17,276 bases of DNA from assembly GCA_023412455.1 (NCBI GenBank), contig JAEYNQ010000233.1, forward strand, positions 1-17,276, given 5' to 3'. Below are positions 6,011-13,722 of the stretch, piece after piece. The stretch comes from Bacillota bacterium. GTDB lineage: Bacteria > Bacillota > Clostridia > Lachnospirales > Cellulosilyticaceae. The first letter of the stretch is position 1, and every line of letters begins with the position of its first letter. The notes under the pieces are model-generated. The model made no database searches. It was not told the DNA's origin and saw only the letters and a program-made list of their open reading frames with translations. Made by a program: the position numbers and the translations under genes.

Positions 6011-6071
6011 AAAATTATAGAGTTATAGGGAGTTGAATTTTAAATCAAGGGGTAAAATGGAGGGAATAGAT

Positions 6072-6257
6072 ATGAATATTGCGGGAACCAATGTAAATAT
6101 GCCTTCAATGAATTTAGGACAGGGAGTGGGTCTTTCATTACTTAAGAAATCACTTGATGGAGCGGAGCAAAATAGTTTAGCACTCATAGATAGGATGAAA
6201 AGTATGGAATTATCTGTTCAGCCTAATTTAGGACAAAATATTGATGTAAGAGTATAG
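6072..6257 (+). CDS. YjfB-family putative motility peptide, 61 residues
   Basis: A small protein resembling the YjfB family of Firmicutes, which is associated with motility genes but has no known biochemical role. The recognisable parts are VGLSLLKKSLD (about 20-30) and the C-terminal PNLGQNIDVRV (51-61). There is no signal peptide or membrane segment. I place the start at ATG 6072 because GGAGGG lies 7 bases upstream. The longer frame from TTG 6033 and the ATG at 6057 lack a well-placed ribosome binding site. It stands alone, between its own promoter and a terminator. With the chemoreceptor 1.1 kb upstream, it hints that the organism is motile. Family assignment is from memory of the pattern. 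Confidence 0.75.
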   Translation: MNIAGTNVNMPSMNLGQGVGLSLLKKSLDGAEQNSLALIDRMKSMELSVQPNLGQNIDVRV

Positions 6258-6267
6258 ATAATAAATG

Positions 6268-6295
6268 AAAAGGGCCCGATAAAGGTCCTTTTTTT
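6268..6295 (+). terminator. Terminator after the YjfB-family gene
   Basis: AAAAGGGCC (6268-6276) pairs with GGTCCTTTT (6284-6292) with one G-T wobble, and the T-run reaches 6295. It lies 10 bases after the stop codon. Confidence 0.88.
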
Positions 6296-6329
6296 GCAAC
6301 TCCTATTTGAATTAATAAAAACAAGGATT

Positions 6330-6356
6330 TAAGTCATACTATAGGTAAATGACTTA
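6330..6356. repeat. 8-bp inverted repeat upstream of ispF
   Basis: TAAGTCAT (6330-6337) and ATGACTTA (6349-6356) are perfect reverse complements separated by 11 bases that include ACTATAGG. They lie about 75 bases before the ispF start, where a promoter is expected, so an operator is possible. I could not identify a convincing -35/-10 pair, and no T-run follows. Confidence 0.4.
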
Positions 6357-6429
6357 GATTGAGGTAAAAGAGTTAAATAGAATCTACTGGAGAGAAAATA
6401 AAAAAAGATAAGAGAAGAGGAGTAAAATC

Positions 6430-6903
6430 ATGTTAAGAATAGGTATGGGCTATGATGTACATCGCCTTGAAAAAGATAGAAAGCTGATTATGGGTGGGGT
6501 AGAAATCCCACATGAAAAAGGATTGTTAGGACATTCTGATGCAGATGTTATTGTTCATGCTATTATGGATGCTTTATTAGGCGCTATAGCAGAAGGAGAT
6601 ATAGGTAAACATTTTCCAGATACTGACCCACGCTATAAGGGGATTTCTAGCATCCTTTTATTAGAACATGTAGGGGATTTGTTAAGACAGAAGCAAGCAA
6701 CAATCCATAATATTGATGGGACCATTATAGCACAGCGCCCTAAGATGGCACCCTATATTGAGACCATGCGAGATAATATGGCAAAGGCCCTTAAGATTAG
6801 TAAGGAGCAAATCAATATAAAAGCCACAACAGAAGAAAGGTTAGGTTTTACAGGCAGAGAAGAAGGCATAGCAAGTCAGGCTATCGTGTTAGTAGAGCAG
6901 TAG
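6430..6903 (+). CDS. ispF: 2-C-methyl-D-erythritol 2,4-cyclodiphosphate synthase
   Basis: IspF converts 4-diphosphocytidyl-2-C-methylerythritol 2-phosphate to the 2,4-cyclodiphosphate, releasing CMP, in the cytoplasmic MEP pathway to isoprenoid precursors. At 157 residues it is the normal length. GYDVHR (7-12) supplies the metal ligands D9 and H11, and H43 is the third. GHSDAD (34-39), GDIGKHFPD (56-64) and the C-terminal ATTEERLGFTGREEG (132-146) are the expected signatures. ATG 6430 follows AGAGGAG at 7 bases. No other MEP gene is adjacent. The stop codon lies 13 bases before fbp, which suggests one transcript. Confidence 0.97.
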   Translation: MLRIGMGYDVHRLEKDRKLIMGGVEIPHEKGLLGHSDADVIVHAIMDALLGAIAEGDIGKHFPDTDPRYKGISSILLLEHVGDLLRQKQATIHNIDGTIIAQRPKMAPYIETMRDNMAKALKISKEQINIKATTEERLGFTGREEGIASQAIVLVEQ

Positions 6904-6916
6904 AGGGGGAAGAAGT

Positions 6917-8887
6917 GTGTCAGAAGCCATGAACTTACAATTACTTAAATATTTGGGAAGGCAGTATCCCACCACCGATGCAGCTATTACAGAAATTATT
7001 AATTTACAAGCCATACTGAACTTGCCTAAGGCAACGGAGCACTTTATATCTGATATTCATGGAGAATATGAAGCTTTTTCTCATGTTTTAAGAAATGCAT
7101 CAGGTGTACTTAAACCTAAAATAGATGCATTATTTATGAGCGAGCTTTCTGAGAGGGAGCGTCGTAGCTTAGCGATGCTTATTTATTATCCAGAAAAGAA
7201 GTTGGAGCAAATTGCAAACAAGGAACAAGATATGCATGACTGGTACCGCTTAAATCTCTTTCGCATTATTAAGCTTTGCAAAGTGATTTCTTCTAAATAC
7301 ACCCGATCTAAAGTAAGAAAGGCTTTGCCAAAGGAATTTGCCTACATTATGGAAGAACTCCTTAATGAGCAAATTGATACCAGTAATAAGGATAAATACT
7401 ATAATGAAATTATTGAGCGCATTGTCAGTCTCAATAAAGGAAAAGAATTTTTATGCGCCTTTTGTTACCTTATTCAGCGTTTAGCTGTGGATCGGTTACA
7501 TGTTATTGGGGATATCTTTGATAGGGGTCCTCGGGCAGATTGGGTAATGGATACCATGCTAAAATATCATTCCATTGATATTCAATGGGGAAACCATGAT
7601 ATTTTATGGATGGGTGCTGCAGCTGGAAGCGGGGCCTGTGTTGCCAATGTTATCCGAAATGCTTGTAAATATGCCAACCTAGAAACTCTGGAGGATGGCT
7701 ATGGTATTAATTTATTACCACTGGCTAGTTTTGCTCTAGAGTGTTATAAAAAAACGGATTATGAAGCCTTTCTCCCTAATATGGAAGGCTTAGATACCTT
7801 GCAAAAAGATAGTGGTGAAATAATTGCCCTTATGCATAAGGCGATTACCATTATTCAGTTTAAACTAGAGCATCAGTTAAATGAAAGCTGTTTTGACCCT
7901 TCTATGAAAGAACGTGATTTATTACATAAGATTAATTATGAGAATAAAACCATTGAAATAGAGGGGCACTGGTATCATCTCAAAAATATCGATTTTCCAA
8001 CCGTTAATCCTAGTAGGCCTTATGAATTAACGCCGGAGGAAGAACAAGTCATAGAAAGACTTATTCTATCTTTTGTACAAAGCTCCAAGCTTCAAGAGCA
8101 TATTCGCTTTATTTTTTCCAAAGGCAGTATGTATAAGGTTTATAATAATAACCTACTTTATCATGGCTGTATTTTGCTAGAAGAAGATGGTCACTTTAAA
8201 GAAATTACTTTAGATGGAAAAACCTATAGTGGAAAAAGTTATTTAGATAAGCTAGAGGAAATAGTTAGAGCAGGTTACTTCCGTGAGCAGGAGGATGAAA
8301 TAAAGCAAAAGGGCCGAGATATGATGTGGTACTTGTGGTGTGGGAAAAATTCTCCCCTATTTGGAAAAGATAAAATGAGTACTTTTGAAAGATATTTTAT
8401 TGAGGAAGATGAGCAATGTATTGATGAAGCTAAAAATGCTTATTATGCCCATTTAGATGATCCTCATTTAGCAGATAGGATTTTAGAGGAGTTTGGAGTA
8501 GCTTCAGGTGAAGCCCATATTATTAACGGACATGTGCCTGTACAAGTTAAACATGGGGAGACACCTATTAAGGCAGGAGGTAAGGTTATTGTCATTGATG
8601 GTGGTTTTACAAAAGCCTATCAGAAGGTAACAGGTATAGCAGGTTATACCCTTATTTATAATTCGTGGGGGCTACAGTTAGCATCTCATGAACCTTTTGA
8701 AGGAATTGAGAAGGCTATTTTATCTGAAAAGGATATTGTGACATCCATCAATATTATTGAATATGTCTATAAACGTAAGCGTGTTGTGGATACGGATGTA
8801 GGAAAAGATATTATGGGGCAAATCGAAGCGTTACTTATGCTAACCGAACATTATAGATTAGGCCTTCTAAAAGAAAAAGAAATCTAA
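6917..8887 (+). CDS. fbp: Fructose-1,6-bisphosphatase, class III
   Basis: This enzyme hydrolyses fructose 1,6-bisphosphate to fructose 6-phosphate and phosphate in gluconeogenesis. It is the large Bacillus/Clostridium-type enzyme of the metallophosphatase fold, 656 residues here, close to the remembered length of the B. subtilis protein. The metal-site motifs are SDIHGEYEAF (45-54), GDIFDRGPRAD (198-208), WGNHDILWMG (224-233) and INGHVPV (536-542), followed by VIDGGF. The start is GTG at 6917, chosen because GAGGGGG lies 7 bases upstream; the next in-frame ATG (6929) is too far from it. It follows ispF after 13 bases and is probably co-transcribed. A weak AACCA/TGGTT hairpin (8895-8908) just after the stop is not a convincing terminator, so transcription may continue into the next gene. 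Confidence 0.95.
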   Translation: MSEAMNLQLLKYLGRQYPTTDAAITEIINLQAILNLPKATEHFISDIHGEYEAFSHVLRNASGVLKPKIDALFMSELSERERRSLAMLIYYPEKKLEQIANKEQDMHDWYRLNLFRIIKLCKVISSKYTRSKVRKALPKEFAYIMEELLNEQIDTSNKDKYYNEIIERIVSLNKGKEFLCAFCYLIQRLAVDRLHVIGDIFDRGPRADWVMDTMLKYHSIDIQWGNHDILWMGAAAGSGACVANVIRNACKYANLETLEDGYGINLLPLASFALECYKKTDYEAFLPNMEGLDTLQKDSGEIIALMHKAITIIQFKLEHQLNESCFDPSMKERDLLHKINYENKTIEIEGHWYHLKNIDFPTVNPSRPYELTPEEEQVIERLILSFVQSSKLQEHIRFIFSKGSMYKVYNNNLLYHGCILLEEDGHFKEITLDGKTYSGKSYLDKLEEIVRAGYFREQEDEIKQKGRDMMWYLWCGKNSPLFGKDKMSTFERYFIEEDEQCIDEAKNAYYAHLDDPHLADRILEEFGVASGEAHIINGHVPVQVKHGETPIKAGGKVIVIDGGFTKAYQKVTGIAGYTLIYNSWGLQLASHEPFEGIEKAILSEKDIVTSINIIEYVYKRKRVVDTDVGKDIMGQIEALLMLTEHYRLGLLKEKEI

Positions 8888-9004
8888 AGCTACTAACCAT
8901 GAGTGGTTTTATGTTAAGCAAGAGAGGAATAATAAATAGAAAGGCTTTCTTTAAGAGAGAAGAAGTCAGAACTAGAGAAGTAGAGCAAGGGGGGAGTGGC
9001 TAGA

Positions 9005-10432
9005 ATGGCTCATAAAGTAAGGGAAAAAAAGAATGTAAAACGAAAAATAAAGCTTAGAAACACCAAGCAGACACTTCAATTAATAGGAATGCTTTGGGTT
9101 GGAATGGCTTTACTTGCCTGTTTAACAATGCTTAGGAGTAAAGTAACCATTGAGGAAGAACAAACCTTAGAAGCTAATACCCATAAAGCGGACACTAAGG
9201 AGACGGTAGAAGCCTTTTATACGCCTTTTAATGTAGAGCAAGAACCAGAGATAAATGTAGTAGGTGATTTATTTGTCTTACAATTTCCTTTAGAGGAGGA
9301 CTGGATGGGAAACCCTTTTGCAATGGGTTTTGTTCCAAATGAAGATCTAGGCAAAGAATTAGTACAAGAGCATGGCTATAAATTTTTCCTTGAGGGACTA
9401 ATGAATGATAATCCTTATGTACAGTGGTATAGTGCTTATCGATTGGTGGAGTTTTATAATAGTGGTTCTAAAGAAGAAATAATGATGGCACTTGCTCAAG
9501 TTGAGCAAAACACTTCTTATAAGGAAGTAGAGAATGCTTGCCGTTTTACGATGAATATTTTAAGTCAGACACCGGAGCAAGAAGAAAAAATATCTTGCTC
9601 CGATGAAGGAGAAATGATTTTTACTCGCTTTTTTGAAACCAACCTGGGTGGTGGACAAAAGGTTTATATCATTAAGGGAGAAAAGCTAAGTGAACTTTTT
9701 GTTTGGAAGGATCAAGAGTATTTAGCAGGAGTTAAGGAAGTAAAAATCGCTAAGGATGGCAGTTATGCATGGATTTATTTGCAAAAGGGAAATCAGTTGT
9801 ATAACTATGTTATTGACCTACAGGAAACAAAATATCCTTACTATGCCACAAGGAATACGCTTTTATCCAATGATGGTGAGCAGGGGAATGAGCTTTTAGA
9901 ATTAAGTAGAAGCTTAATGGATAAAGTAAGTGAGCAAGAGCCATTCTTGCTTGATGGCGTTCAAGTGGAAGGAAACTGGACGGAGGACAATACTTTACAA
10001 ATTGCCTGTGGTGAGGAGAGATATACTTATTTACCAGACACTAAAGAACTGAAGATAGGTTATAAAGCGGAGTGGGATGAATATTATGACTATACTCGCT
10101 TTGTTAAGGAACTAGAAGATAAGGGGATTCCATTTCAACAAAAAGCCCATTATTATTCCAGTGTGTTTTCTACTATACGAGAAGAGCTAAGCATAGGTAA
10201 AGAAAGTGTTTTGATTTATGAATATAATACAAGTGAAGAAATGCAAAGTATAAGTAATAGTATTAATCCTTTAGGTACCAAGTTAGGAAATAAAACAATA
10301 AGTAATAAGCAAAACACTCATTTATATAAGAAGGGCCGTTTAATTGTATTGTATTATGGAGCCAATAAAGAGATAATGGATACGCTAAAGGGACAACTAG
10401 GGGAACAGTTTGCAGGGACAGCTACCTCTTGA
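9005..10432 (+). CDS. Unrecognised exported or membrane-anchored protein, 475 residues
   Basis: I do not recognise a family. A very basic N-terminus (about 1-23) is followed by one hydrophobic segment (about 24-43), predicting a protein held in the membrane with an outside domain of about 430 residues. The segment contains LLAC (C39), which fits a lipobox, but the hydrophobic run continues past the cysteine, so lipoprotein or single-pass anchor are both open. The outside part is acidic. A stretch at about 137-187 (NPYVQWYSAYRLVEFY onwards) looks helical and could be HEAT-like; the rest appears mixed. The start is ATG 9005: GGGGGGAG ends 8 bases before it but directly abuts the upstream GTG at 8996. 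It may be the third gene of an ispF-fbp transcript. The next gene has its own promoter, overlapping this stop codon. Confidence 0.8.
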   Translation: MAHKVREKKNVKRKIKLRNTKQTLQLIGMLWVGMALLACLTMLRSKVTIEEEQTLEANTHKADTKETVEAFYTPFNVEQEPEINVVGDLFVLQFPLEEDWMGNPFAMGFVPNEDLGKELVQEHGYKFFLEGLMNDNPYVQWYSAYRLVEFYNSGSKEEIMMALAQVEQNTSYKEVENACRFTMNILSQTPEQEEKISCSDEGEMIFTRFFETNLGGGQKVYIIKGEKLSELFVWKDQEYLAGVKEVKIAKDGSYAWIYLQKGNQLYNYVIDLQETKYPYYATRNTLLSNDGEQGNELLELSRSLMDKVSEQEPFLLDGVQVEGNWTEDNTLQIACGEERYTYLPDTKELKIGYKAEWDEYYDYTRFVKELEDKGIPFQQKAHYYSSVFSTIREELSIGKESVLIYEYNTSEEMQSISNSINPLGTKLGNKTISNKQNTHLYKKGRLIVLYYGANKEIMDTLKGQLGEQFAGTATS

Positions 10433-10457
10433 AAATCTTTTTATAATAAGGTATACT
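10429..10457 (+). promoter_or_regulatory. Sigma-A-type promoter of the MATE gene
   Basis: TTGAAA (10429-10434), a 17-base spacer and TATACT (10452-10457) form a good promoter. The -35 box overlaps the TGA stop (10430-10432) of the preceding gene. The leader would be about 38 bases long. Confidence 0.65.
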
Positions 10458-10501
10458 AACATGTTGTATTGGAAAAAGATAAAAGAAAATGAGGTAACAC
10501 A

Positions 10502-11863
10502 ATGGAAAGACAACAAGAACTAGGTACACAACCTGTTGGGCAACTACTCATTAAATATTCCATTCCAGCTATTATTGGGATGATTGTTAATGCCCTTTAT
10601 AACGTAGTAGACCGTATGTTTATTGGTAACATTCCTGATATAGGGGCATTAGCCATTACAGGTGTAGGGGTTACAATGCCTATAGTAACTGTTTTATTAG
10701 CCTTTGCCATGCTTCTTGGACTAGGAGCAACAGCTAATATATCAATTAAGTTAGGTCAGGGAAAAAGACAAGAGGCAGAGCATATACTGGGAAATGCGAC
10801 AGTACTTTCTGTCATTTTGGGGCTTGCTCTTATGCTATTAGGCTTCTTATTTGCCAGTGATTTATTAATGTTATTTGGAGCAAGTGAGAACACCTTGCAA
10901 TATGGAAAAGAGTATATTTTGATTTTCTTGGCAGGGACAGTCTTTAATATTATAGGGTTTGTATTTACAAGTGTTATGCGAGCAGATGGTAATCCTAAAA
11001 TATCTGCGGTAACCACAGTTATAGGATGTGTTTTAAATATTATTTTAGATGCTGTTTTTGTATTTGTAATGGGAATGGGGATAAGAGGTGCAGCCCTTGC
11101 GACTATTATTTCACAAGCTGTTTCTGCCTCTATTGGTCTTTATTATTTTACAAAGGGACCTTCTCATTTAAAGATTAAGAAAGAATATTTAAGATTAGAT
11201 AGTAGGCAAGTACAGGCTATCTTTGCTATTGGTTCCGCACCTTTTGCTATGCAAATTTGTATTAGTTTAGTGCAAGTGATTACCAACAATGCGTTAAAGG
11301 CCACAGGAGAAGAAATTGCTATAGGAGCAATGACTGCCATTACTTCTGTTATTATGTTGGTACTTATGCCTATCTTTGGAATTAATCAAGGGGCTCAACC
11401 TATTATTGGTTACAACTATGGTGCCAAACAGTTTAAGCGTTCCAGGAAGACACTTCTACTGGCTATGAGCTCAGCAACTGCAATTTTGGTCTTAGGTTTT
11501 ATCCTTATTCAAAGTATACCAGAGTTACTTATTCGTCTCTTTGATGCAGGAGGAACAATAGTACCTTTAGCTGTACCAGGGATAAGAATTTATTCCTTAA
11601 GCTTACCGATTATTGCTATTCCTATTATGGGGGCCAATTACTTCCAGGCCATAGGAAAAGCCAAGATAGCTATGATTCTGAGCCTTTTAAGACAAGTGCT
11701 TATCCTTATTCCTATCATTATTATTATGGCTAAAGTATGGGGGCTACAAGGCATTTGGGCAGCTCAACCTACTAGTGATATCATAAGTACTCTCCTTATA
11801 GGGGTTTTGATCATAAGAGAATTTAAAAGCTATACCAAGAAAGAGAACGTAGAGGTTAAATAA
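10502..11863 (+). CDS. MATE family multidrug/metabolite efflux transporter
   Basis: A 453-residue integral membrane protein with about 12 hydrophobic segments, the usual MATE size and layout, expected to export cationic drugs or metabolites in exchange for Na+ or H+. Family signatures include PVGQLLIKYSIPAIIGM at the N-terminus, YNVVDRMFIG (about 34-43), RADGNPK (about 160-166) and, in the second half, GINQGAQPIIGYNYGA. The pattern resembles the MepA-like Gram-positive branch. ATG 10502 follows GAGG at 7 bases. It is transcribed from its own promoter and ends before a shared bidirectional terminator. The substrate cannot be told from the sequence. Confidence 0.93.
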   Translation: MERQQELGTQPVGQLLIKYSIPAIIGMIVNALYNVVDRMFIGNIPDIGALAITGVGVTMPIVTVLLAFAMLLGLGATANISIKLGQGKRQEAEHILGNATVLSVILGLALMLLGFLFASDLLMLFGASENTLQYGKEYILIFLAGTVFNIIGFVFTSVMRADGNPKISAVTTVIGCVLNIILDAVFVFVMGMGIRGAALATIISQAVSASIGLYYFTKGPSHLKIKKEYLRLDSRQVQAIFAIGSAPFAMQICISLVQVITNNALKATGEEIAIGAMTAITSVIMLVLMPIFGINQGAQPIIGYNYGAKQFKRSRKTLLLAMSSATAILVLGFILIQSIPELLIRLFDAGGTIVPLAVPGIRIYSLSLPIIAIPIMGANYFQAIGKAKIAMILSLLRQVLILIPIIIIMAKVWGLQGIWAAQPTSDIISTLLIGVLIIREFKSYTKKENVEVK

Positions 11864-11872
11864 ATAGACATT

Positions 11873-11936
11873 AAAAAAGCTCCTCTTAAGTGGACCTTTG
11901 AGGTTTAAACAGTCCACTTTAAGGGAGCAATTTTTT
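11873..11936. terminator. Bidirectional terminator between the MATE gene and luxS
   Basis: GCTCC (11879-11883) and AAGTGGAC (11888-11895) pair with GTCCACTT (11912-11919) and GGAGC (11924-11928) around a short internal mismatch. A run of six A precedes it (11873-11878) and a run of six T follows (11931-11936), so it works in both directions. The plus-strand T-run includes the luxS stop codon region. Confidence 0.85.
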
Positions 11937-12414
11937 ATTGGGGATAATTTAAATTTTGAGCTGTGAGGTGAAGAAGGGTTTCTTCGAGATATTTTTTGGC
12001 TTCGTAGTTTGCCATAGGCAGATTGAGATCTAAGTAGTTCCCACAATCACGAGGAGAAGCACCAGGAATCTCATCTTTAAATTGAGCTACGAATTCAAAC
12101 ATTTCCGTAATAAGTGGGGCAATATCTTGAGAAGAACGATTGCCTTTCAAAATGAGATAAAAGCCTGTACGACAGCCCATAGGTCCAAAGTAAATGACCT
12201 CATCAGCAAAAATAGGGTGATTTCTTAAAAAAGTAGCACCAATATGTTCAATGGCATGGATTTCAGCATTGTTTAGAACAGGTTCTAAGTTTGGTCTTTT
12301 CATACGCAGGTCATAAGTCGTTACAGGGGTTTCAGCTACATAGTCTATTCGAGAGACATAAATGCCACGTAATAAATCTAAATGATTGACAGTAAAGCTT
12401 GCAATTTTTTTCAT
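11935..12414 (-). CDS. luxS: S-ribosylhomocysteine lyase
   Basis: LuxS cleaves S-ribosylhomocysteine to homocysteine and DPD, the precursor of autoinducer-2, in the activated methyl cycle. The 159-residue length is typical. The metal motif HAIEH gives H53 and H57 with E56 as catalytic base. GPMGCRTG (77-84) holds the catalytic C81, and ASPRDCGNYLDLNL (119-132) holds the third metal ligand C124. Many homologues have HNL where this protein has LNL, a mild variation outside the metal ligands. ATG 12414 follows GGAG at 9 bases. It is monocistronic, convergent with the MATE gene and divergent from trpS. No nucleosidase or other methyl-cycle gene and no SAM riboswitch is adjacent. Confidence 0.97.
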   Translation of the reverse strand: MKKIASFTVNHLDLLRGIYVSRIDYVAETPVTTYDLRMKRPNLEPVLNNAEIHAIEHIGATFLRNHPIFADEVIYFGPMGCRTGFYLILKGNRSSQDIAPLITEMFEFVAQFKDEIPGASPRDCGNYLDLNLPMANYEAKKYLEETLLHLTAQNLNYPQ

Positions 12415-12456
12415 TATAATCAGCTCCTTTGTTAAAAAAATGAGGTATCTGCTGTT

Positions 12457-12485
12457 ATTATATACTAGAAAAGGGAAGACGTATA
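12457..12485 (-). promoter_or_regulatory. Possible luxS promoter
   Basis: On the minus strand TATAAT (12462-12457) is a perfect -10 box. Seventeen bases upstream, TATACG (12485-12480) is a weak -35 with 3 of 6 matches. It overlaps the putative trpS promoter on the other strand. Confidence 0.35.
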
Positions 12486-12493
12486 GTTATAAT
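12466..12493 (+). promoter_or_regulatory. Possible trpS promoter
   Basis: TAGAAA (12466-12471), a 16-base spacer and TATAAT (12488-12493) give a fair sigma-A promoter, about 75 bases before the trpS start. The leader is too short for a tryptophan T-box, and no T-box sequence is visible. Confidence 0.42.
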
Positions 12494-12566
12494 GAGTTTT
12501 TTCTTGATTTCATAGAACGAGTCTGCTAACATGAGAGAAGATAAAAAAGTAAAAGAAGGTGCCAAG

Positions 12567-13574
12567 ATGAGTGAACAAAAGAAGGTTATTTTTAGTGGCA
12601 TGCAGCCCTCAGGTGTGATTACATTAGGAAATTATTTAGGGGCACTAAAAAATTGGACCACTTTACAAGAAGAATACAATTGTCTGTATTGTATCGTCGA
12701 TATGCATGCGATTACTGTAAGACAAGACCCAGCCACATTAAGAAAAAATGCAAGAAATCTTTTAATGCAATATATTGCAGCAGGTTTAGACCCTGATAAA
12801 AATACTATTTATATGCAGTCTCATGTTTCAGGCCATGCAGAGTTAGGGTGGATATTAAATTGCTTCACCTATATGGGTGAATTAAGCCGTATGACACAGT
12901 TTAAAGAAAAATCTCAGAAACATGGTGATAATATTAATGCAGGTCTATTTACCTATCCTGTATTAATGGCTTCAGATATATTATTATTCCAGACAGATCT
13001 TGTACCCGTAGGAGTAGACCAGAGACAACATCTGGAGCTAGCAAGAGATGTGGCGATTCGCTTTAATAATATTTATGGTGAGACCTTTAAGGTACCAGAT
13101 GGCTACTATCCTAAAGTAGGAGCAAAAATTATGAGTTTACAAGACCCTACCAGTAAAATGTCTAAATCTGATAGTGATGGGAATGCATCTATTGCTATTA
13201 TGGATGACCCTGATACCATTATTCGTAAGTTTAAACGAGCTGTAACGGATTCAGATAGCGTTATACGTTTTGACCAAGAGGCAAAACCAGGTGTAAGTAA
13301 CTTGATGACCATCTATAGCGTGATAACAGGTCAAAGTATGGAACAAATTCAAGGGGAATTTGAAGGAAAGGGTTACGGCGACTTTAAACGCTGTGTCGGT
13401 GAAGCTGTTGTAGAAGAATTAAGACCTTTACAAGAGAAGTTTAGAGAACTTGAAAAGGATAAGGCTTACATCGATGGCTTGATTAAGAAAAATGCAGATA
13501 CAGCTAATTATTTAGCTACTAAAACTTTGCGTAAGGTTCAAAAAAAGGTAGGTTTTGTCCCTGTTATCCGGTAA
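12567..13574 (+). CDS. trpS: Tryptophanyl-tRNA synthetase
   Basis: Class I aminoacyl-tRNA synthetase that charges tRNA-Trp; two identical tRNA-Trp genes lie in this window. The N-terminal FSGMQPSGVITLGNYLGAL (9-27) contains the HIGH-equivalent GNYLGAL, and KMSKS is at 197-201. MSEQKK onward gives 335 residues, the usual size. I start it at ATG 12567 because AGAAGGTG lies 5 bases upstream; the in-frame ATG at 12531 has no ribosome binding site and would add a charged 12-residue tail unusual for the family. It is monocistronic, with a terminator downstream. Regulation by a T-box, common for this gene in Firmicutes, is not seen. Confidence 0.96.
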   Translation: MSEQKKVIFSGMQPSGVITLGNYLGALKNWTTLQEEYNCLYCIVDMHAITVRQDPATLRKNARNLLMQYIAAGLDPDKNTIYMQSHVSGHAELGWILNCFTYMGELSRMTQFKEKSQKHGDNINAGLFTYPVLMASDILLFQTDLVPVGVDQRQHLELARDVAIRFNNIYGETFKVPDGYYPKVGAKIMSLQDPTSKMSKSDSDGNASIAIMDDPDTIIRKFKRAVTDSDSVIRFDQEAKPGVSNLMTIYSVITGQSMEQIQGEFEGKGYGDFKRCVGEAVVEELRPLQEKFRELEKDKAYIDGLIKKNADTANYLATKTLRKVQKKVGFVPVIR

Positions 13575-13651
13575 GATAAAAGGAAGCAATATCTAATATT
13601 TACCTCAAATAGGAGAATGACAGAGTATATAAATGGAAAATAAGGGTAAAG

Positions 13652-13708
13652 TTAAAAGGGTGAAGTCACCACTTCCTCTCATGAGGAGCTGGTGTTTTCA
13701 CCCTTTAA
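13652..13708. terminator. Long hairpin terminator between trpS and the YitT gene
   Basis: TTAAAAGGGTGAA (13652-13664) pairs with TTCACCCTTTAA (13697-13708) with one bulge, CACC (13667-13670) with GGTG (13691-13694), and an inner CCTC/GAGG closes the loop. T-rich sequence follows on both strands (CCCTTTAAT on plus, CCCTTTTAAC on minus). It lies between convergent genes and probably serves both. Confidence 0.7.
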
Positions 13709-13722
13709 TAGAAACCAGAGGT

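Noticed and set aside
8895..8908. Terminator between fbp and the following gene
   Set aside because: The stem is only 5 bp and the T-run is short (TTTTA). It is too weak to claim, so read-through is left open.
11744..12046. Minus-strand frame of 100 codons overlapping the MATE gene and luxS
   Set aside because: It runs through the shared terminator and is out of frame with luxS, whose motifs are unambiguous.
12531..12566. Longer N-terminus for trpS from ATG 12531
   Set aside because: There is no ribosome binding site before it, the extra 12 residues are charged and atypical, and ATG 12567 has a better-placed site and gives the family length.
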